Shown: positions 25,503-33,937 of the stretch, in pieces
Layout of the letters: every line of letters begins with the position of its first letter
Numbering within the stretch: the stretch's first letter is position 1
From: an uncultured Marivita sp.
GTDB lineage: Bacteria > Pseudomonadota > Alphaproteobacteria > Rhodobacterales > Rhodobacteraceae
Assembly (NCBI RefSeq): GCF_947488135.1
Contig: NZ_CANKYW010000001.1
Location: 186,001-250,000, forward strand
Direction: 5' to 3'
DNA: 64,000 nucleotides
Made by a program: the position numbers and the translations under genes
The notes under the pieces: generated by a model
The model's input: only the letters and a program-made list of their open reading frames with translations
Told to the model about the DNA's origin: nothing
Databases searched by the model: none

Positions 25503-26153
25503 ATGAGCGTTTTGACCCGCCCCACCGAACCGACCCTTTCCGCGCATGATCGCGTCTATCGCGGTTTGCGCAATCGGATCATGTTTGGCCAGATGTCCCC
25601 CGGGGAACACCTGACCCTACGGGGCATCGGACGGGAATTCGGGGTCTCCATGACACCGGCCCGGGAAGCGGTGCAACGGCTTGTCGCCGAGGGGGCGCTG
25701 TCCATGTCGGCCTCGGGGCGTGTTTCGACGCCTGAACTGTCCAACGACCGGATCGAAGAACTGGCGGCGCTGCGCGCTTTGATCGAGGTCGAACTGGCAA
25801 GCCGCGCGCTACCGCGCGCGCATCTGGCGCTGATCGAGCGGCTTCAGACGATCAACGGCACGATTACGGACGCGATCTCGAATCGGGACGCAGTGGGGTA
25901 TATCCGTACCAATCTTGATTTTCACCGGACGCTGTACCTGCGGGCACAGGCACCTGCGATGCTCGCCATGGCGGAAACCGTCTGGCTGCAACTCGGGCCG
26001 ACGATGCGCGCGCTTTATGGGCGGTTGCGCCGTACCGAGGCCCCGCAGTTTCACCGGTTGATGATCGCCGCGTTGAAGGCCGGGGATGAACCCGGCCTAC
26101 GCCTGGCTGTCCGGTCGGACGTGACGCAGGGCCTGCGCCTTTTGACAGGCTAG
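25503..26153 (+). CDS. GntR-family transcriptional regulator (FadR/FCD subfamily)
   Basis: 216 residues. The winged HTH is in residues ~12-70 (HDRVYRGLRNRIMFGQMSPGEHLTLRGIGREFGVSMTPAREAVQRL, outlined), followed by a helical FCD ligand domain with ELAALRALIEVELASRAL, the Asp/His-type metal pocket region FHRTLYLRAQAP and HRLMIAALKAGDE. FCD regulators sense organic acids, often through a metal. It lies between the metallopeptidase and the convergent usp gene; no target operon is adjacent, so its effector is unknown. Confidence 0.87.
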   Translation: MSVLTRPTEPTLSAHDRVYRGLRNRIMFGQMSPGEHLTLRGIGREFGVSMTPAREAVQRLVAEGALSMSASGRVSTPELSNDRIEELAALRALIEVELASRALPRAHLALIERLQTINGTITDAISNRDAVGYIRTNLDFHRTLYLRAQAPAMLAMAETVWLQLGPTMRALYGRLRRTEAPQFHRLMIAALKAGDEPGLRLAVRSDVTQGLRLLTG

Positions 26154-26167
26154 ACCCTGCGATTGCG

Positions 26168-27007
26168 TCAATGCGCCATGAAAACCGGGACTTCGCAGGT
26201 TTCCAGCATGTTGCGGGTGGCACCACCGAGAATCGCCTCGCGGAACCGGGAGTGTCCGTAAGCGCCCATCACCACGAGATCCGCGTTGATGTCCGTCACA
26301 TGACGCCGCATGACGTCGGACAAGCGCGGCATGGTCTTGGACAGAACGTCGATCTCGACCTTCACGTCGTGCCGGGCGAGGAACTGCGACAGCTGTCCGC
26401 CGGGATCCGACCGCGTGGGCCCGTGCTTCGGCGGGTCAATGACCACGATATGCACGGTCTGTGCGGCGCTGAGGAAGGGCAGGGCGCTGCGCACGGCGCG
26501 GAGAGCCTCGGCGCTTTCGTTCCAGCCGATTGCGACCTTTTCCGGCATCTTGAGCTCGGGCCCGCCATCGGGCAGCACGATCACCGGCGACTGACCTTCG
26601 AAAAGCGCGCCTTCGACCGCCGGTTCCAGTTCGATGCCACGATCCTCACCGTAGGGGCGCGGAACGACGGCCAGATCGGCAAAGCGCGCATGTGCCGCGA
26701 CAAAGCGCGCCACATCGGCCAGCTGGCACACGGCTTCGGTCACGCCCCACCGCAGGCCGGACGCATCGAGATGCTGTTTCGCCGATTTGGCCAATCCAGC
26801 GGCATCGTCGCGCGCCTGGTTCAGCGTCTCCTGCAAGACAGCCGCGTTCATCCCGGCATAGTAATACCCGGTCTGGGTGCGATCGACCCCGATACACAGA
26901 ACGTCAAGATGCGCGTCCAGTGCTGTGGCCAGCGCGACGGACTGATTCAGGGTTTCGGTCAGGTGCGACTGGTCGGTGATGACCGCCAGAAGTGTTTTGA
27001 AAGACAT
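26168..27007 (-). CDS. universal stress protein, divergent from ccoNOQP
   Basis: 279-residue double Usp protein. The first domain opens with FKTLLAVITDQSHLTETLNQSVALATALDAHLDVLCIGV, and the second ends with VVMGAYGHSRFREAILGGATRNMLE, the G-x2-G-x9-G-(G/A)-T ATP loop. The start at 27007 follows AAGGGAG; an extra 23 codons upstream lack an SD. An imperfect FNR box (TTGAC-N4-ATCAA, 27070-27083) sits 63 bases upstream, which suggests induction under low oxygen together with the oxidase on the other strand. Confidence 0.9.
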   Translation of the reverse strand: MSFKTLLAVITDQSHLTETLNQSVALATALDAHLDVLCIGVDRTQTGYYYAGMNAAVLQETLNQARDDAAGLAKSAKQHLDASGLRWGVTEAVCQLADVARFVAAHARFADLAVVPRPYGEDRGIELEPAVEGALFEGQSPVIVLPDGGPELKMPEKVAIGWNESAEALRAVRSALPFLSAAQTVHIVVIDPPKHGPTRSDPGGQLSQFLARHDVKVEIDVLSKTMPRLSDVMRRHVTDINADLVVMGAYGHSRFREAILGGATRNMLETCEVPVFMAH

Positions 27008-27069
27008 GGTTGGCTCCCTTCGTTGATTTCCCTCTATCAGCACTCTCCACGCAACTTGCCTGATGCGCT

Positions 27070-27083
27070 TTGACACCCATCAA
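27070..27083. promoter_or_regulatory. FNR-type box (imperfect) for the usp gene
   Basis: TTGACACCCATCAA matches TTGAT-N4-ATCAA at nine of ten positions. It is the box nearer to the minus-strand usp gene, 19 bases (edge to edge) from the perfect box nearer to ccoN. Confidence 0.7.
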
Positions 27084-27101
27084 GCAAGACCGGCAATTCT
27101 A

Positions 27102-27115
27102 TTGATGCAGATCAA
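27102..27115. promoter_or_regulatory. perfect FNR box upstream of ccoN
   Basis: TTGATGCAGATCAA is a perfect TTGAT-N4-ATCAA dyad. Its centre lies about 100 bases before the ccoN ATG; activation at -41.5 would put the transcript start near 27150. FnrL encoded at 50633-51379 is the expected binder. Confidence 0.88.
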
Positions 27116-27207
27116 GGATAGGTTTCCCCAAGTTTCGCATTAAGGGCCCAGTCTGAAAACCGCCTGCGCGGCAGCCGAATCGTGCAGGTTTGACGAAGGG
27201 ACAAAAA

Positions 27208-28818
27208 ATGTTGAACTATATCAAGCTGATCGCGCTTGGTTTGATCACGCTCTTTGCGATGATCGCTGCAAGCTATGCGCGCGATTTGGCCTATCAGGTT
27301 CACGCCTTGATCATCATGGCGGTATCTGCCGGGCTTTTCCTCTGGACGCTTCGGAACACCGACGAACCGGTGCCTGCCGCCGTTCTCGAAACAAGCTATA
27401 TGGACGGTGTGGTGCGCTACGGCGTGGTCGCCACTGCCTTCTGGGGGGTGGTCGGGTTCCTTGTCGGAACCTTCATCGCGTTCCAGCTCGCGTTTCCGGG
27501 GCTGAATTTCGAATGGGCGCAAGGCTACATGAATTTCGGGCGCCTGCGTCCGCTTCACACATCTGCGGTGATTTTCGCGTTTGGCGGCAACGCCCTGATC
27601 GCAACATCATTCTACGTCGTGCAGCGTACAAGTGCAGCGCGTCTCTGGGGCGGGAACCTCGGCTGGTTCGTGTTCTGGGGCTACAACCTTTTCATCGTTC
27701 TGGCAGCGACGGGGTACCTTCTGGGCGCCACCCAGTCGAAGGAATACGCGGAACCGGAATGGTATATCGATCTGTGGCTGACCATCGTTTGGGTCGCCTA
27801 TCTCGCGGTTTTCCTCGGCACGATCATCAAGCGCAAAGAGCCGCATATCTACGTGGCCAACTGGTTCTTCCTGTCCTTCATCGTCACGGTTGCGATGCTT
27901 CACATCTTCAACAACCTGAGCATTCCGGTGTCGATCTTCGGCTCCAAATCGGTTCAGGTTTTCGCAGGTGTTCAGGATGCGATGGTGCAGTGGTGGTATG
28001 GCCACAACGCCGTGGGCTTCTTCCTGACCGCCGGTTTCCTTGGCATGATGTACTACTTTGTGCCCAAGCAGGCCGAACGCCCGGTCTTCAGCTATAAACT
28101 GTCGATCATCCACTTCTGGGCGCTGATCTTCCTTTATATCTGGGCCGGTCCGCACCACTTGCACTACACCGCTCTGCCGGATTGGGCCTCGACCCTCGGC
28201 ATGGTGTTCTCGATCGTTCTGTGGATGCCGTCATGGGGTGGCATGATCAACGGCCTGATGACGCTGTCCGGCGCTTGGGACAAGCTGCGCACCGATCCGG
28301 TCATCCGGATGATGGTAATCTCGCTTGGCTTCTACGGCATGTCGACCTTCGAAGGCCCGATGATGTCGATCCGTGCGGTGAACTCGCTGTCGCACTATAC
28401 GGACTGGACCATCGGTCACGTGCACTCCGGTGCGCTTGGATGGAACGGTATGATCACCTTTGGTGCTCTGTACTTCCTGGTGCCGAAACTCTGGAACCGT
28501 CAGCGGCTCTATAGCCTCAGCATGGTCAGCTGGCACTTCTGGCTCGCCACCATCGGCATCATTCTCTACGCGGCCTCGATGTGGGTCACGGGGATCATGG
28601 AAGGCCTTATGTGGCGCGAAGTCGATGCGAACGGGTTCCTCGTGAATAGCTTCGCCGACACCGTGAGCGCCAAGTTCCCGATGTATGTCGTGCGGGCTTT
28701 GGGTGGCGTCATGTACCTCACCGGTGCTCTCATCATGTGTTACAACCTGTGGATGACTGTGAAGCGCAGCCCGGCGAAAGACGCCGTGGCCAGCTCCGCA
28801 GCCGTCGCAGCCGAATAA
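27208..28818 (+). CDS. ccoN: cbb3-type cytochrome c oxidase subunit I
   Basis: 536-residue haem-copper oxidase core, 12 or more helices, housing haem b, haem b3 and CuB for oxygen reduction and proton pumping at low oxygen. Visible ligands are [22 protein letters not shown] (CuB His), GPHHLHYT (two CuB His) and [14 protein letters not shown] (haem b and b3 His). The ATG at 27208 follows GAAGGGAC; a TTG six codons upstream was rejected. It is first of ccoNOQP and FNR-boxed. Confidence 0.97.
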   Translation: MLNYIKLIALGLITLFAMIAASYARDLAYQVHALIIMAVSAGLFLWTLRNTDEPVPAAVLETSYMDGVVRYGVVATAFWGVVGFLVGTFIAFQLAFPGLNFEWAQGYMNFGRLRPLHTSAVIFAFGGNALIATSFYVVQRTSAARLWGGNLGWFVFWGYNLFIVLAATGYLLGATQSKEYAEPEWYIDLWLTIVWVAYLAVFLGTIIKRKEPHIYVANWFFLSFIVTVAMLHIFNNLSIPVSIFGSKSVQVFAGVQDAMVQWWYGHNAVGFFLTAGFLGMMYYFVPKQAERPVFSYKLSIIHFWALIFLYIWAGPHHLHYTALPDWASTLGMVFSIVLWMPSWGGMINGLMTLSGAWDKLRTDPVIRMMVISLGFYGMSTFEGPMMSIRAVNSLSHYTDWTIGHVHSGALGWNGMITFGALYFLVPKLWNRQRLYSLSMVSWHFWLATIGIILYAASMWVTGIMEGLMWREVDANGFLVNSFADTVSAKFPMYVVRALGGVMYLTGALIMCYNLWMTVKRSPAKDAVASSAAVAAE

Positions 28819-28831
28819 GGAGGCTTGGACA

Positions 28832-29560
28832 ATGGGTATTCTTGACAAGCACAAGATCATTGAGACCAACGCGACGCTGTTGCTGATCTTTAGCTTCCTT
28901 GTCGTGACCATCGGTGGGTTGGTGCAGATCGTGCCGCTCTTCTACCTCGAAAACACCATCGAGGAAGTGGAGGGCATGCGCCCCTACACGCCGCTCGAAC
29001 TGGCGGGTCGGGACATCTACGTCCGTGAGGGCTGCTATGTCTGCCACAGCCAGATGATCCGTCCGATGCGGGACGAGGTGGAACGTTACGGGCACTACAG
29101 CCTCGCGGCCGAGTCGATGTACGACCACCCGTTCCAGTGGGGCTCCAAGCGGACCGGGCCGGACCTTGCCCGCGTCGGTGGCCGTTACTCGGATGACTGG
29201 CACCTGGACCACCTGCGCGACCCGCAGTCCGTGGTGCCGGAATCGGTAATGCCGAAATACGGTTTCCTCGAAGCGACCCTTCTGGAAGGCGAACATATCG
29301 GCGATGTGATGGCGACCAACTCTTTCGTCGGCGTGCCCTACACCGAAGACATGCTCGCGGCAGCAACAACCGATTTCCGCGCCCAGGCCGATCCCGACAG
29401 TGACTTCGACGGTCTGCTGGAGCGGTACGGCGAAAACGTGAACGTTCGTAACTTCGATGGACAGCCGGGCGTTTCGGAAGCGGATGCGTTGATCGCATAT
29501 TTGCAAATGCTGGGTACGTTGGTCGACTTCTCGACCTTCACACCTGACGCAAGCCGCTAA
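28832..29560 (+). CDS. ccoO: cbb3 oxidase subunit II, mono-haem cytochrome c
   Basis: 242 residues, one N-terminal membrane anchor ([24 protein letters not shown]) and a periplasmic cytochrome c domain with [12 protein letters not shown] at about residues 66-77. Family marks [36 protein letters not shown] include the axial Met region. It passes electrons from CcoP to CcoN. It has an AAGGAGG SD and starts 13 bases after ccoN. Confidence 0.97.
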   Translation: MGILDKHKIIETNATLLLIFSFLVVTIGGLVQIVPLFYLENTIEEVEGMRPYTPLELAGRDIYVREGCYVCHSQMIRPMRDEVERYGHYSLAAESMYDHPFQWGSKRTGPDLARVGGRYSDDWHLDHLRDPQSVVPESVMPKYGFLEATLLEGEHIGDVMATNSFVGVPYTEDMLAAATTDFRAQADPDSDFDGLLERYGENVNVRNFDGQPGVSEADALIAYLQMLGTLVDFSTFTPDASR

Positions 29561-29570
29561 GGGGGCACCG

Positions 29571-29756
29571 ATGGAAACCTATTCGTTTCTCCGTGAATTT
29601 GCGGACAGTTGGATGCTCTTGCTGCTGTTCCTGTTCTTTGTCGGGGTGATCCTCTGGGCCATCCGCCCCGGCAGCAACAAGACACATCGCGATACAGCCA
29701 ACATTCCGTTTCGCAACGAAGATAAACCCGCCGCATCCAAGGAGGCGAGGAAATGA
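29571..29756 (+). CDS. ccoQ: cbb3 oxidase small subunit CcoQ (FixQ)
   Basis: 61 residues: one membrane helix ([18 protein letters not shown]) and a short cytoplasmic tail. The size, the position between ccoO and ccoP, and the [19 protein letters not shown] tail fit CcoQ, which stabilises the complex. The stop overlaps the ccoP start by 4 bases. Confidence 0.95.
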   Translation: METYSFLREFADSWMLLLLFLFFVGVILWAIRPGSNKTHRDTANIPFRNEDKPAASKEARK

Positions 29757-30628
29757 ACAAGAAAGACGACGATCTTGATTATGAAACCACCGGTCACGAG
29801 TGGGACGGGATCAAGGAATACAACAAGCCTCTGCCACGCTGGTGGCTCTGGACGTTCTACGCGACAATCGTTTGGGCCGTGCTCTACACGATCGCCTATC
29901 CTGCGTGGCCGGGCATCCGGGAGGCGACACCCGGTTTGTTGGGGTACTCAACACGGGCCGAAGTCGTTGACGAGATCGCACGTTTCGAAGCGGCGAACTC
30001 CGAGATCAACGCACAGCTCGCGTCGGTCGAACTGACCGAGATCGTGAACGATCCGGAGCTCAACCAGTACGCTCAGAACGCCGGTTCCGCGGTGTTCCGG
30101 TCCTGGTGTTCGCAGTGTCACGGATCTGGGGCCGCCGGTGTTCAAGCCTCGGGCTATCCGAACCTTCTGGACGACGATTGGCTTTGGGGCGGTGACATCG
30201 AAGCGATCCACGCCACCATCGCGCATGGTATCCGGAACGAAGAAGACCCGGACGCCCGTTGGTCGCAGATGCCGGCCTTCGGTGAGATCCTCGCGGAAGA
30301 AGAGATCAACCAAGTCGTCAACTACGTGATGTCGCTCTCGGGTGAACCGCAGGATGCCTCGTTGGTGGCCGCTGGCGAGACCGTGTATCTCGACAACTGC
30401 GCCGCGTGCCACATGGACGATGGCACAGGCGACCGCTGGCAGGGCGCTCCGAACCTCACGGACGCGATCTGGCTCTACGGTGGGGACTACGACACCATCA
30501 TGGAAACCGTGGTCTATTCCCGCTTCGGCGTGATGCCGCCCTGGACGGAACGCCTCAGCGAGGCCGAGATCCGCGCCGTTGCGACCTATGTGCACGGTTT
30601 GGGTGGGGGCGAGGCCCCGGCCGAGTAA
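29753..30628 (+). CDS. ccoP: cbb3 oxidase subunit III, di-haem cytochrome c
   Basis: 291 residues. The N-terminal [42 protein letters not shown] (outlined) is the CcoP signature with one membrane helix. Two cytochrome c domains follow, with [29 protein letters not shown] and [29 protein letters not shown]. It accepts electrons from soluble or anchored cytochromes c. It is the last gene of the oxidase operon, followed by two hairpins. Confidence 0.97.
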   Translation: MNKKDDDLDYETTGHEWDGIKEYNKPLPRWWLWTFYATIVWAVLYTIAYPAWPGIREATPGLLGYSTRAEVVDEIARFEAANSEINAQLASVELTEIVNDPELNQYAQNAGSAVFRSWCSQCHGSGAAGVQASGYPNLLDDDWLWGGDIEAIHATIAHGIRNEEDPDARWSQMPAFGEILAEEEINQVVNYVMSLSGEPQDASLVAAGETVYLDNCAACHMDDGTGDRWQGAPNLTDAIWLYGGDYDTIMETVVYSRFGVMPPWTERLSEAEIRAVATYVHGLGGGEAPAE

Positions 30629-30643
30629 TCCACATGATCGATA

Positions 30644-30667
30644 CCTTTCGGCCCGAGGGCCGAAAGG
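30644..30667. terminator. hairpin after ccoP
   Basis: CCTTTCGGCCC (30644-30654) pairs with GGGCCGAAAGG (30657-30667), 16 bases past the ccoP stop, with a very tight loop. No T run follows, so it may stabilise the transcript rather than end it. Confidence 0.5.
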
Positions 30668-30672
30668 GAAAG

Positions 30673-30714
30673 CGCCGGTGCCTCCTTTTGTTCGCGCGTT
30701 TCGAGGCACCGGCG
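30673..30714. terminator. second hairpin after ccoP, probable terminator
   Basis: CGCCGGTGCCTC (30673-30684) and GAGGCACCGGCG (30703-30714) are a 12-bp perfect stem with an 18-base loop followed by TTCTTATTT. Confidence 0.65.
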
Positions 30715-30824
30715 TTCTTATTTGGCGGACTGCCATCTCCGACCGCGCCACGGCCATCGCCGGGTGCGGTCGTTTGCCGGCCGGTGCTGCCAAAAACGCA
30801 GTGACACTGTCACGATCGGGTCGA

Positions 30825-30965
30825 TCACTGCCAGTCCTCCCACCGCTTTGGCGACGCCGGAGGGCGCATGTCCTCGCGATACCAGGACCGTGGGATATTT
30901 TTCTGGTAACGGGTGGGCGAAACGCCACTGGCGCGGAAGAAGCTTTGTGCAAGTGCTGTGAACAT
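30825..30965 (-). CDS. possible 46-residue protein, divergent from LysR gene
   Basis: The reading frame starts at an ATG with GGAG six bases upstream (ACGGAGAAAGTC) and encodes MFTALAQSFFRASGVSPTRY, then a basic, Trp-rich end (PRSWYREDMRPP and KRWEDWQ). The first part resembles the last helix of AraC-type DNA-binding domains (FxRASGVSPxxYR), so it could be a remnant of such a gene or an independent small protein. No family was recognised. The 100 bases between it and the LysR start would hold both promoters. Confidence rests on the SD and codon style alone. Confidence 0.4.
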   Translation of the reverse strand: MFTALAQSFFRASGVSPTRYQKNIPRSWYREDMRPPASPKRWEDWQ

Positions 30966-31062
30966 GACTTTCTCCGTTTCATGTTGTTATCTGCAAACAT
31001 ACTTGCGGAAAATCTCGTCGCATGCGACTCAGGGATAAATCCAATATGTAAGCTTGAGTTAC

Positions 31063-31941
31063 ATGATTGACTGGTCGCACCTTCCACCCCTGTCCGCCTT
31101 GCGCGCCTTTTGTGCTTTTGTGCAAACCGGGTCCGTTGCCGAGGCGGGAACGGCGTTGAACGTCAGTCACGCCGCGATTTCCCAGCAGTTGCGGAGCCTC
31201 GAGACCCATCTCGGCATTCCCCTGTTCGACCGGTCCAGCCGGGCTCTTGAACTCACGGCAGAGGGTCACGACCTTGCACGCGCATTGGAGGACGGGTTCG
31301 GACGGATCACCGCGGGGGTGCTGAACGTGACCCAATCTCACGCCGAGCGGCCCCTGAACATCGCCTGCACGCCGACCTTCGCGGCCGCCTGGCTGATGCC
31401 CCGGCTCGCGGGGTTTCAATCGGGCCATCCCGGCATCGACATGGTCCTGACGCCAAGCCCCGCGCTAACCGATCCGGCGTTGGGTGGCATCGACGTGGCC
31501 CTGCGGTTCGGCGAGGGGCCGTGGCCCGGTTTCGACCATGTCTGCCTGATGTCCGCGCCCATCGTCGCGGTCGCGGCCCCCGATCTGATCAAGGATGCCA
31601 CGATCAGCGATCCCGAGGCTTTGCTCGACTATCCCTGGCTGGAGGAACTGGGCACCACGGAAAGCACGTCATGGCTTGCCGCGCAGGGGCTTGCACACAG
31701 GCGCGTCAAGTCGCGGACCGAATTGCCGGGCAACCTGATGCTCGATGCCGCGCGTCGCGGGCAGGGGATCGCAGTGACGACCTTGGTCGCCGTGGCCGAA
31801 GACGTCGCTGCCAATCGGCTGGTGATTCTGTTCCGGGATCGGCCCGACGCGGGCTATCACATGCTCACGCGACCGGGTGTCCTACGGCCACCTTTGCGGG
31901 CATTCGTCCGATGGATCCGGAAGGAAGCGGCAAAAAGCTGA
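31063..31941 (+). CDS. LysR-family regulator, GcvA-like
   Basis: 292 residues. The HTH at residues ~6-65 (LSALRAFCAFVQTGSVAEAGTALNVSHAAISQQLRSLETHLG, outlined) and LFDRSSRALELTAEG are characteristic of the GcvA/AmpR branch. An effector domain begins at PLNIACTPTFAAAWLMPRLAGFQ. The start is ATG 31063; a TTG three codons earlier is less likely. It lies between ccoP and ccoG but carries no sign of belonging to their function. The target and inducer are unknown. Confidence 0.88.
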   Translation: MIDWSHLPPLSALRAFCAFVQTGSVAEAGTALNVSHAAISQQLRSLETHLGIPLFDRSSRALELTAEGHDLARALEDGFGRITAGVLNVTQSHAERPLNIACTPTFAAAWLMPRLAGFQSGHPGIDMVLTPSPALTDPALGGIDVALRFGEGPWPGFDHVCLMSAPIVAVAAPDLIKDATISDPEALLDYPWLEELGTTESTSWLAAQGLAHRRVKSRTELPGNLMLDAARRGQGIAVTTLVAVAEDVAANRLVILFRDRPDAGYHMLTRPGVLRPPLRAFVRWIRKEAAKS

Positions 31942-31957
31942 ATTAAAGATACAGTAT

Positions 31958-31971
31958 TTGATGCAAGTCAA
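31958..31971. promoter_or_regulatory. FNR-type box upstream of ccoG
   Basis: TTGATGCAAGTCAA matches TTGAT-N4-ATCAA except for one base. A -41.5 position would place the transcript start near 32006, which favours the GTG at 32037 over the GTG at 31992 as the ccoG start. Confidence 0.72.
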
Positions 31972-32036
31972 AGTCTGTCGCGGCCAGCCCTGTGAAAAGA
32001 CCATCAAGCCAATCCGTCTTTGGGAGCCTAACTCTC

Positions 32037-33473
32037 GTGTCTCAAGCAGAAAATTCTACGCCGCCGAACCTTTACGCGGCGCGTGAACCCATCTTCCCGA
32101 AACGCGTCAGCGGAAACTTCCGCACGTTCAAGTGGATCATCATGATCGTCACGCTGGGCATTTACTATGTCACGCCGTGGATCAGGTGGGACCGCGGCCC
32201 GCAATTGCCGGATCAGGCGGTTCTGATCGACCTTGCCAACCGGCGGTTCTTTTTCTTCTGGATCGAGATCTGGCCGCACGAATTCTACTTCGTCGCGGGC
32301 CTTCTCATAATGGCCGGGCTGGGGCTCTTTCTTTTCACCTCGGCGCTGGGGCGGGTGTGGTGTGGTTACGCCTGCCCACAAACGGTTTGGACGGATCTCT
32401 TCATTCTCGTCGAGCGTTGGATCGAAGGCGACCGGAACGCGCGCCTGCGTCTGCACCGCCAGAAGAAGATGGATTTCCGCAAGGCGCGGTTGCGTGTGAC
32501 CAAATGGGTGACGTGGTTTTTCATCGGTCTGGCAACCGGCGGTGCCTGGATTTTCTACTTCGCCGATGCGCCCACACTTCTGCGCGATCTGGTGACAGGG
32601 CAGGCGCACCCGGTGGCCTACACCACCATGCTCATCCTGACGGCGACCACGTTCTTCTTCGGTGGTTTCGCCCGCGAACAAATCTGCATCTATGCCTGCC
32701 CGTGGCCGCGCATCCAGGCGGCGATGATGGACGAAGACACCCTGACCATCGGCTACCGCGAATGGCGCGGTGAGCCGCGCGGCAAGCACCGCAAGTCTGA
32801 CGGGGCAGAGCAGTTAGGTGACTGCATCGACTGCATGGCCTGTGTGAACGTCTGCCCAATGGGCATCGACATCCGCGACGGACAACAGATGGAGTGCATC
32901 ACCTGCGGCCTGTGCATCGACGCCTGCGACGACATCATGGAGAAGATCGGCAAGCCGCGTGGACTGATCGACTATCTTGCCCTGTCGGACGAGCCGCGCG
33001 AACGCGCCGGAGAAAAACCGCGCACCGCTTGGTATCACATCTTCCGTGTCCGCACGATGATGTACACAGGGCTCTGGGCCCTTGTCGGGATCGGTCTGGT
33101 CTTTGCGCTCTTCATCCGTCCAGAGATCGACATGACCGTCGCGCCCGTCCGCAATCCGACCTTCGTGACACTCTCCGATGGGTCGATCCGCAACACTTAC
33201 GACGTGCGCCTTCTCAACAAGCACGGCGAAGACCGGCCCTTCCGCGTCTCGGTCACGGGCCATCCGTCCTTGCGGGTTCAGCTCGAGGGATCGCCCTACG
33301 AGACCGTCGATGTGCCTGCCAACGAAACCTACCTGCAACGCGTCTATGTCGTCGCTGCCCCGGGATCCGACCCGGCCGAGGACGAGCGCACGGAAATCCG
33401 GTTCTGGGTCGAGGACCTCACGAATGGCGACCGTGCACACACCGACAGCATCTTCAACGGGAGAAGCAACTGA
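32037..33473 (+). CDS. ccoG: cbb3 oxidase assembly ferredoxin-like protein CcoG (FixG/RdxA)
   Basis: 478 residues from a GTG. There are about five membrane helices, with CGYACPQTVW after the second and CIYACPWPRIQAAMMDEDTL in the middle. A double 4Fe-4S ferredoxin domain follows (CIDCMACVNVCPMGID and CITCGLCIDACD at about residues 262-303), then a C-terminal immunoglobulin-like periplasmic domain. CcoG reduces Cu(II) to Cu(I) for the oxidase (established for the family). The start was chosen because the nearby FNR box would put the promoter downstream of the other candidate, and GGGAG precedes it. Its TGA overlaps the ccoH ATG. Confidence 0.94.
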   Translation: MSQAENSTPPNLYAAREPIFPKRVSGNFRTFKWIIMIVTLGIYYVTPWIRWDRGPQLPDQAVLIDLANRRFFFFWIEIWPHEFYFVAGLLIMAGLGLFLFTSALGRVWCGYACPQTVWTDLFILVERWIEGDRNARLRLHRQKKMDFRKARLRVTKWVTWFFIGLATGGAWIFYFADAPTLLRDLVTGQAHPVAYTTMLILTATTFFFGGFAREQICIYACPWPRIQAAMMDEDTLTIGYREWRGEPRGKHRKSDGAEQLGDCIDCMACVNVCPMGIDIRDGQQMECITCGLCIDACDDIMEKIGKPRGLIDYLALSDEPRERAGEKPRTAWYHIFRVRTMMYTGLWALVGIGLVFALFIRPEIDMTVAPVRNPTFVTLSDGSIRNTYDVRLLNKHGEDRPFRVSVTGHPSLRVQLEGSPYETVDVPANETYLQRVYVVAAPGSDPAEDERTEIRFWVEDLTNGDRAHTDSIFNGRSN

Positions 33474-33934
33474 TGGCCAAGGAACGCAAACTCACCGGCT
33501 GGCACGCGCTGGCCATCTTTGGCGGCTGTTTCGCCGTCATCATCTCGGTCAACCTGACCTTGGCCTACAACGCCGTGTCGACTTTTCCCGGCCTGGAGGT
33601 GAAGAACTCCTACGTCGCCTCGCAGAGTTTCGACGACCGGCGCGCGGAACAGGAATCACTTGGCTGGAATGTCTCTGCCGAAGCCAAAGGCGGCCTGTTG
33701 ATCCTGAGCATCGTTGACGCGCAAGGCCGCCCGGTTCAGGCGGGGTCTCTGGATGCCGTCTTGGGCCGTGCCACCCACGTGCAGGACGACCGTAGCCCCG
33801 ACTTCGCCTTTGACGGGCGCGCCTATGTCGCCCGCGAATCCTTGCGTCCGGGAAACTGGAACATCCGTATGAAAGCCACGTCGCTCGATGGCGTCTCCTT
33901 CGAGCAGCGTATCGTCCTTCACGTCGAGAGCTGA
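33473..33934 (+). CDS. ccoH: cbb3 oxidase assembly protein CcoH (FixH)
   Basis: 153 residues: a cytoplasmic start MAKERKLTGWHALAIFGGCF, one membrane helix (ALAIFGGCFAVIISVNLTLAYNAV) and a periplasmic beta domain. YVASQSFDDRRAEQESLGWNVSAE is the FixH family mark. It stays bound to the oxidase and is needed for its stability. It overlaps ccoG by one base and is followed after 3 bases by ccoI. Confidence 0.94.
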   Translation: MAKERKLTGWHALAIFGGCFAVIISVNLTLAYNAVSTFPGLEVKNSYVASQSFDDRRAEQESLGWNVSAEAKGGLLILSIVDAQGRPVQAGSLDAVLGRATHVQDDRSPDFAFDGRAYVARESLRPGNWNIRMKATSLDGVSFEQRIVLHVES

Positions 33935-33937
33935 TCC

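Noticed and set aside
29948-31087. 379-codon minus-strand frame across ccoP and the intergenic region
   Set aside because: Most of it is antisense to ccoP, with no domain; only a shorter, differently framed segment (30825-30965) has an SD and was kept as a candidate.
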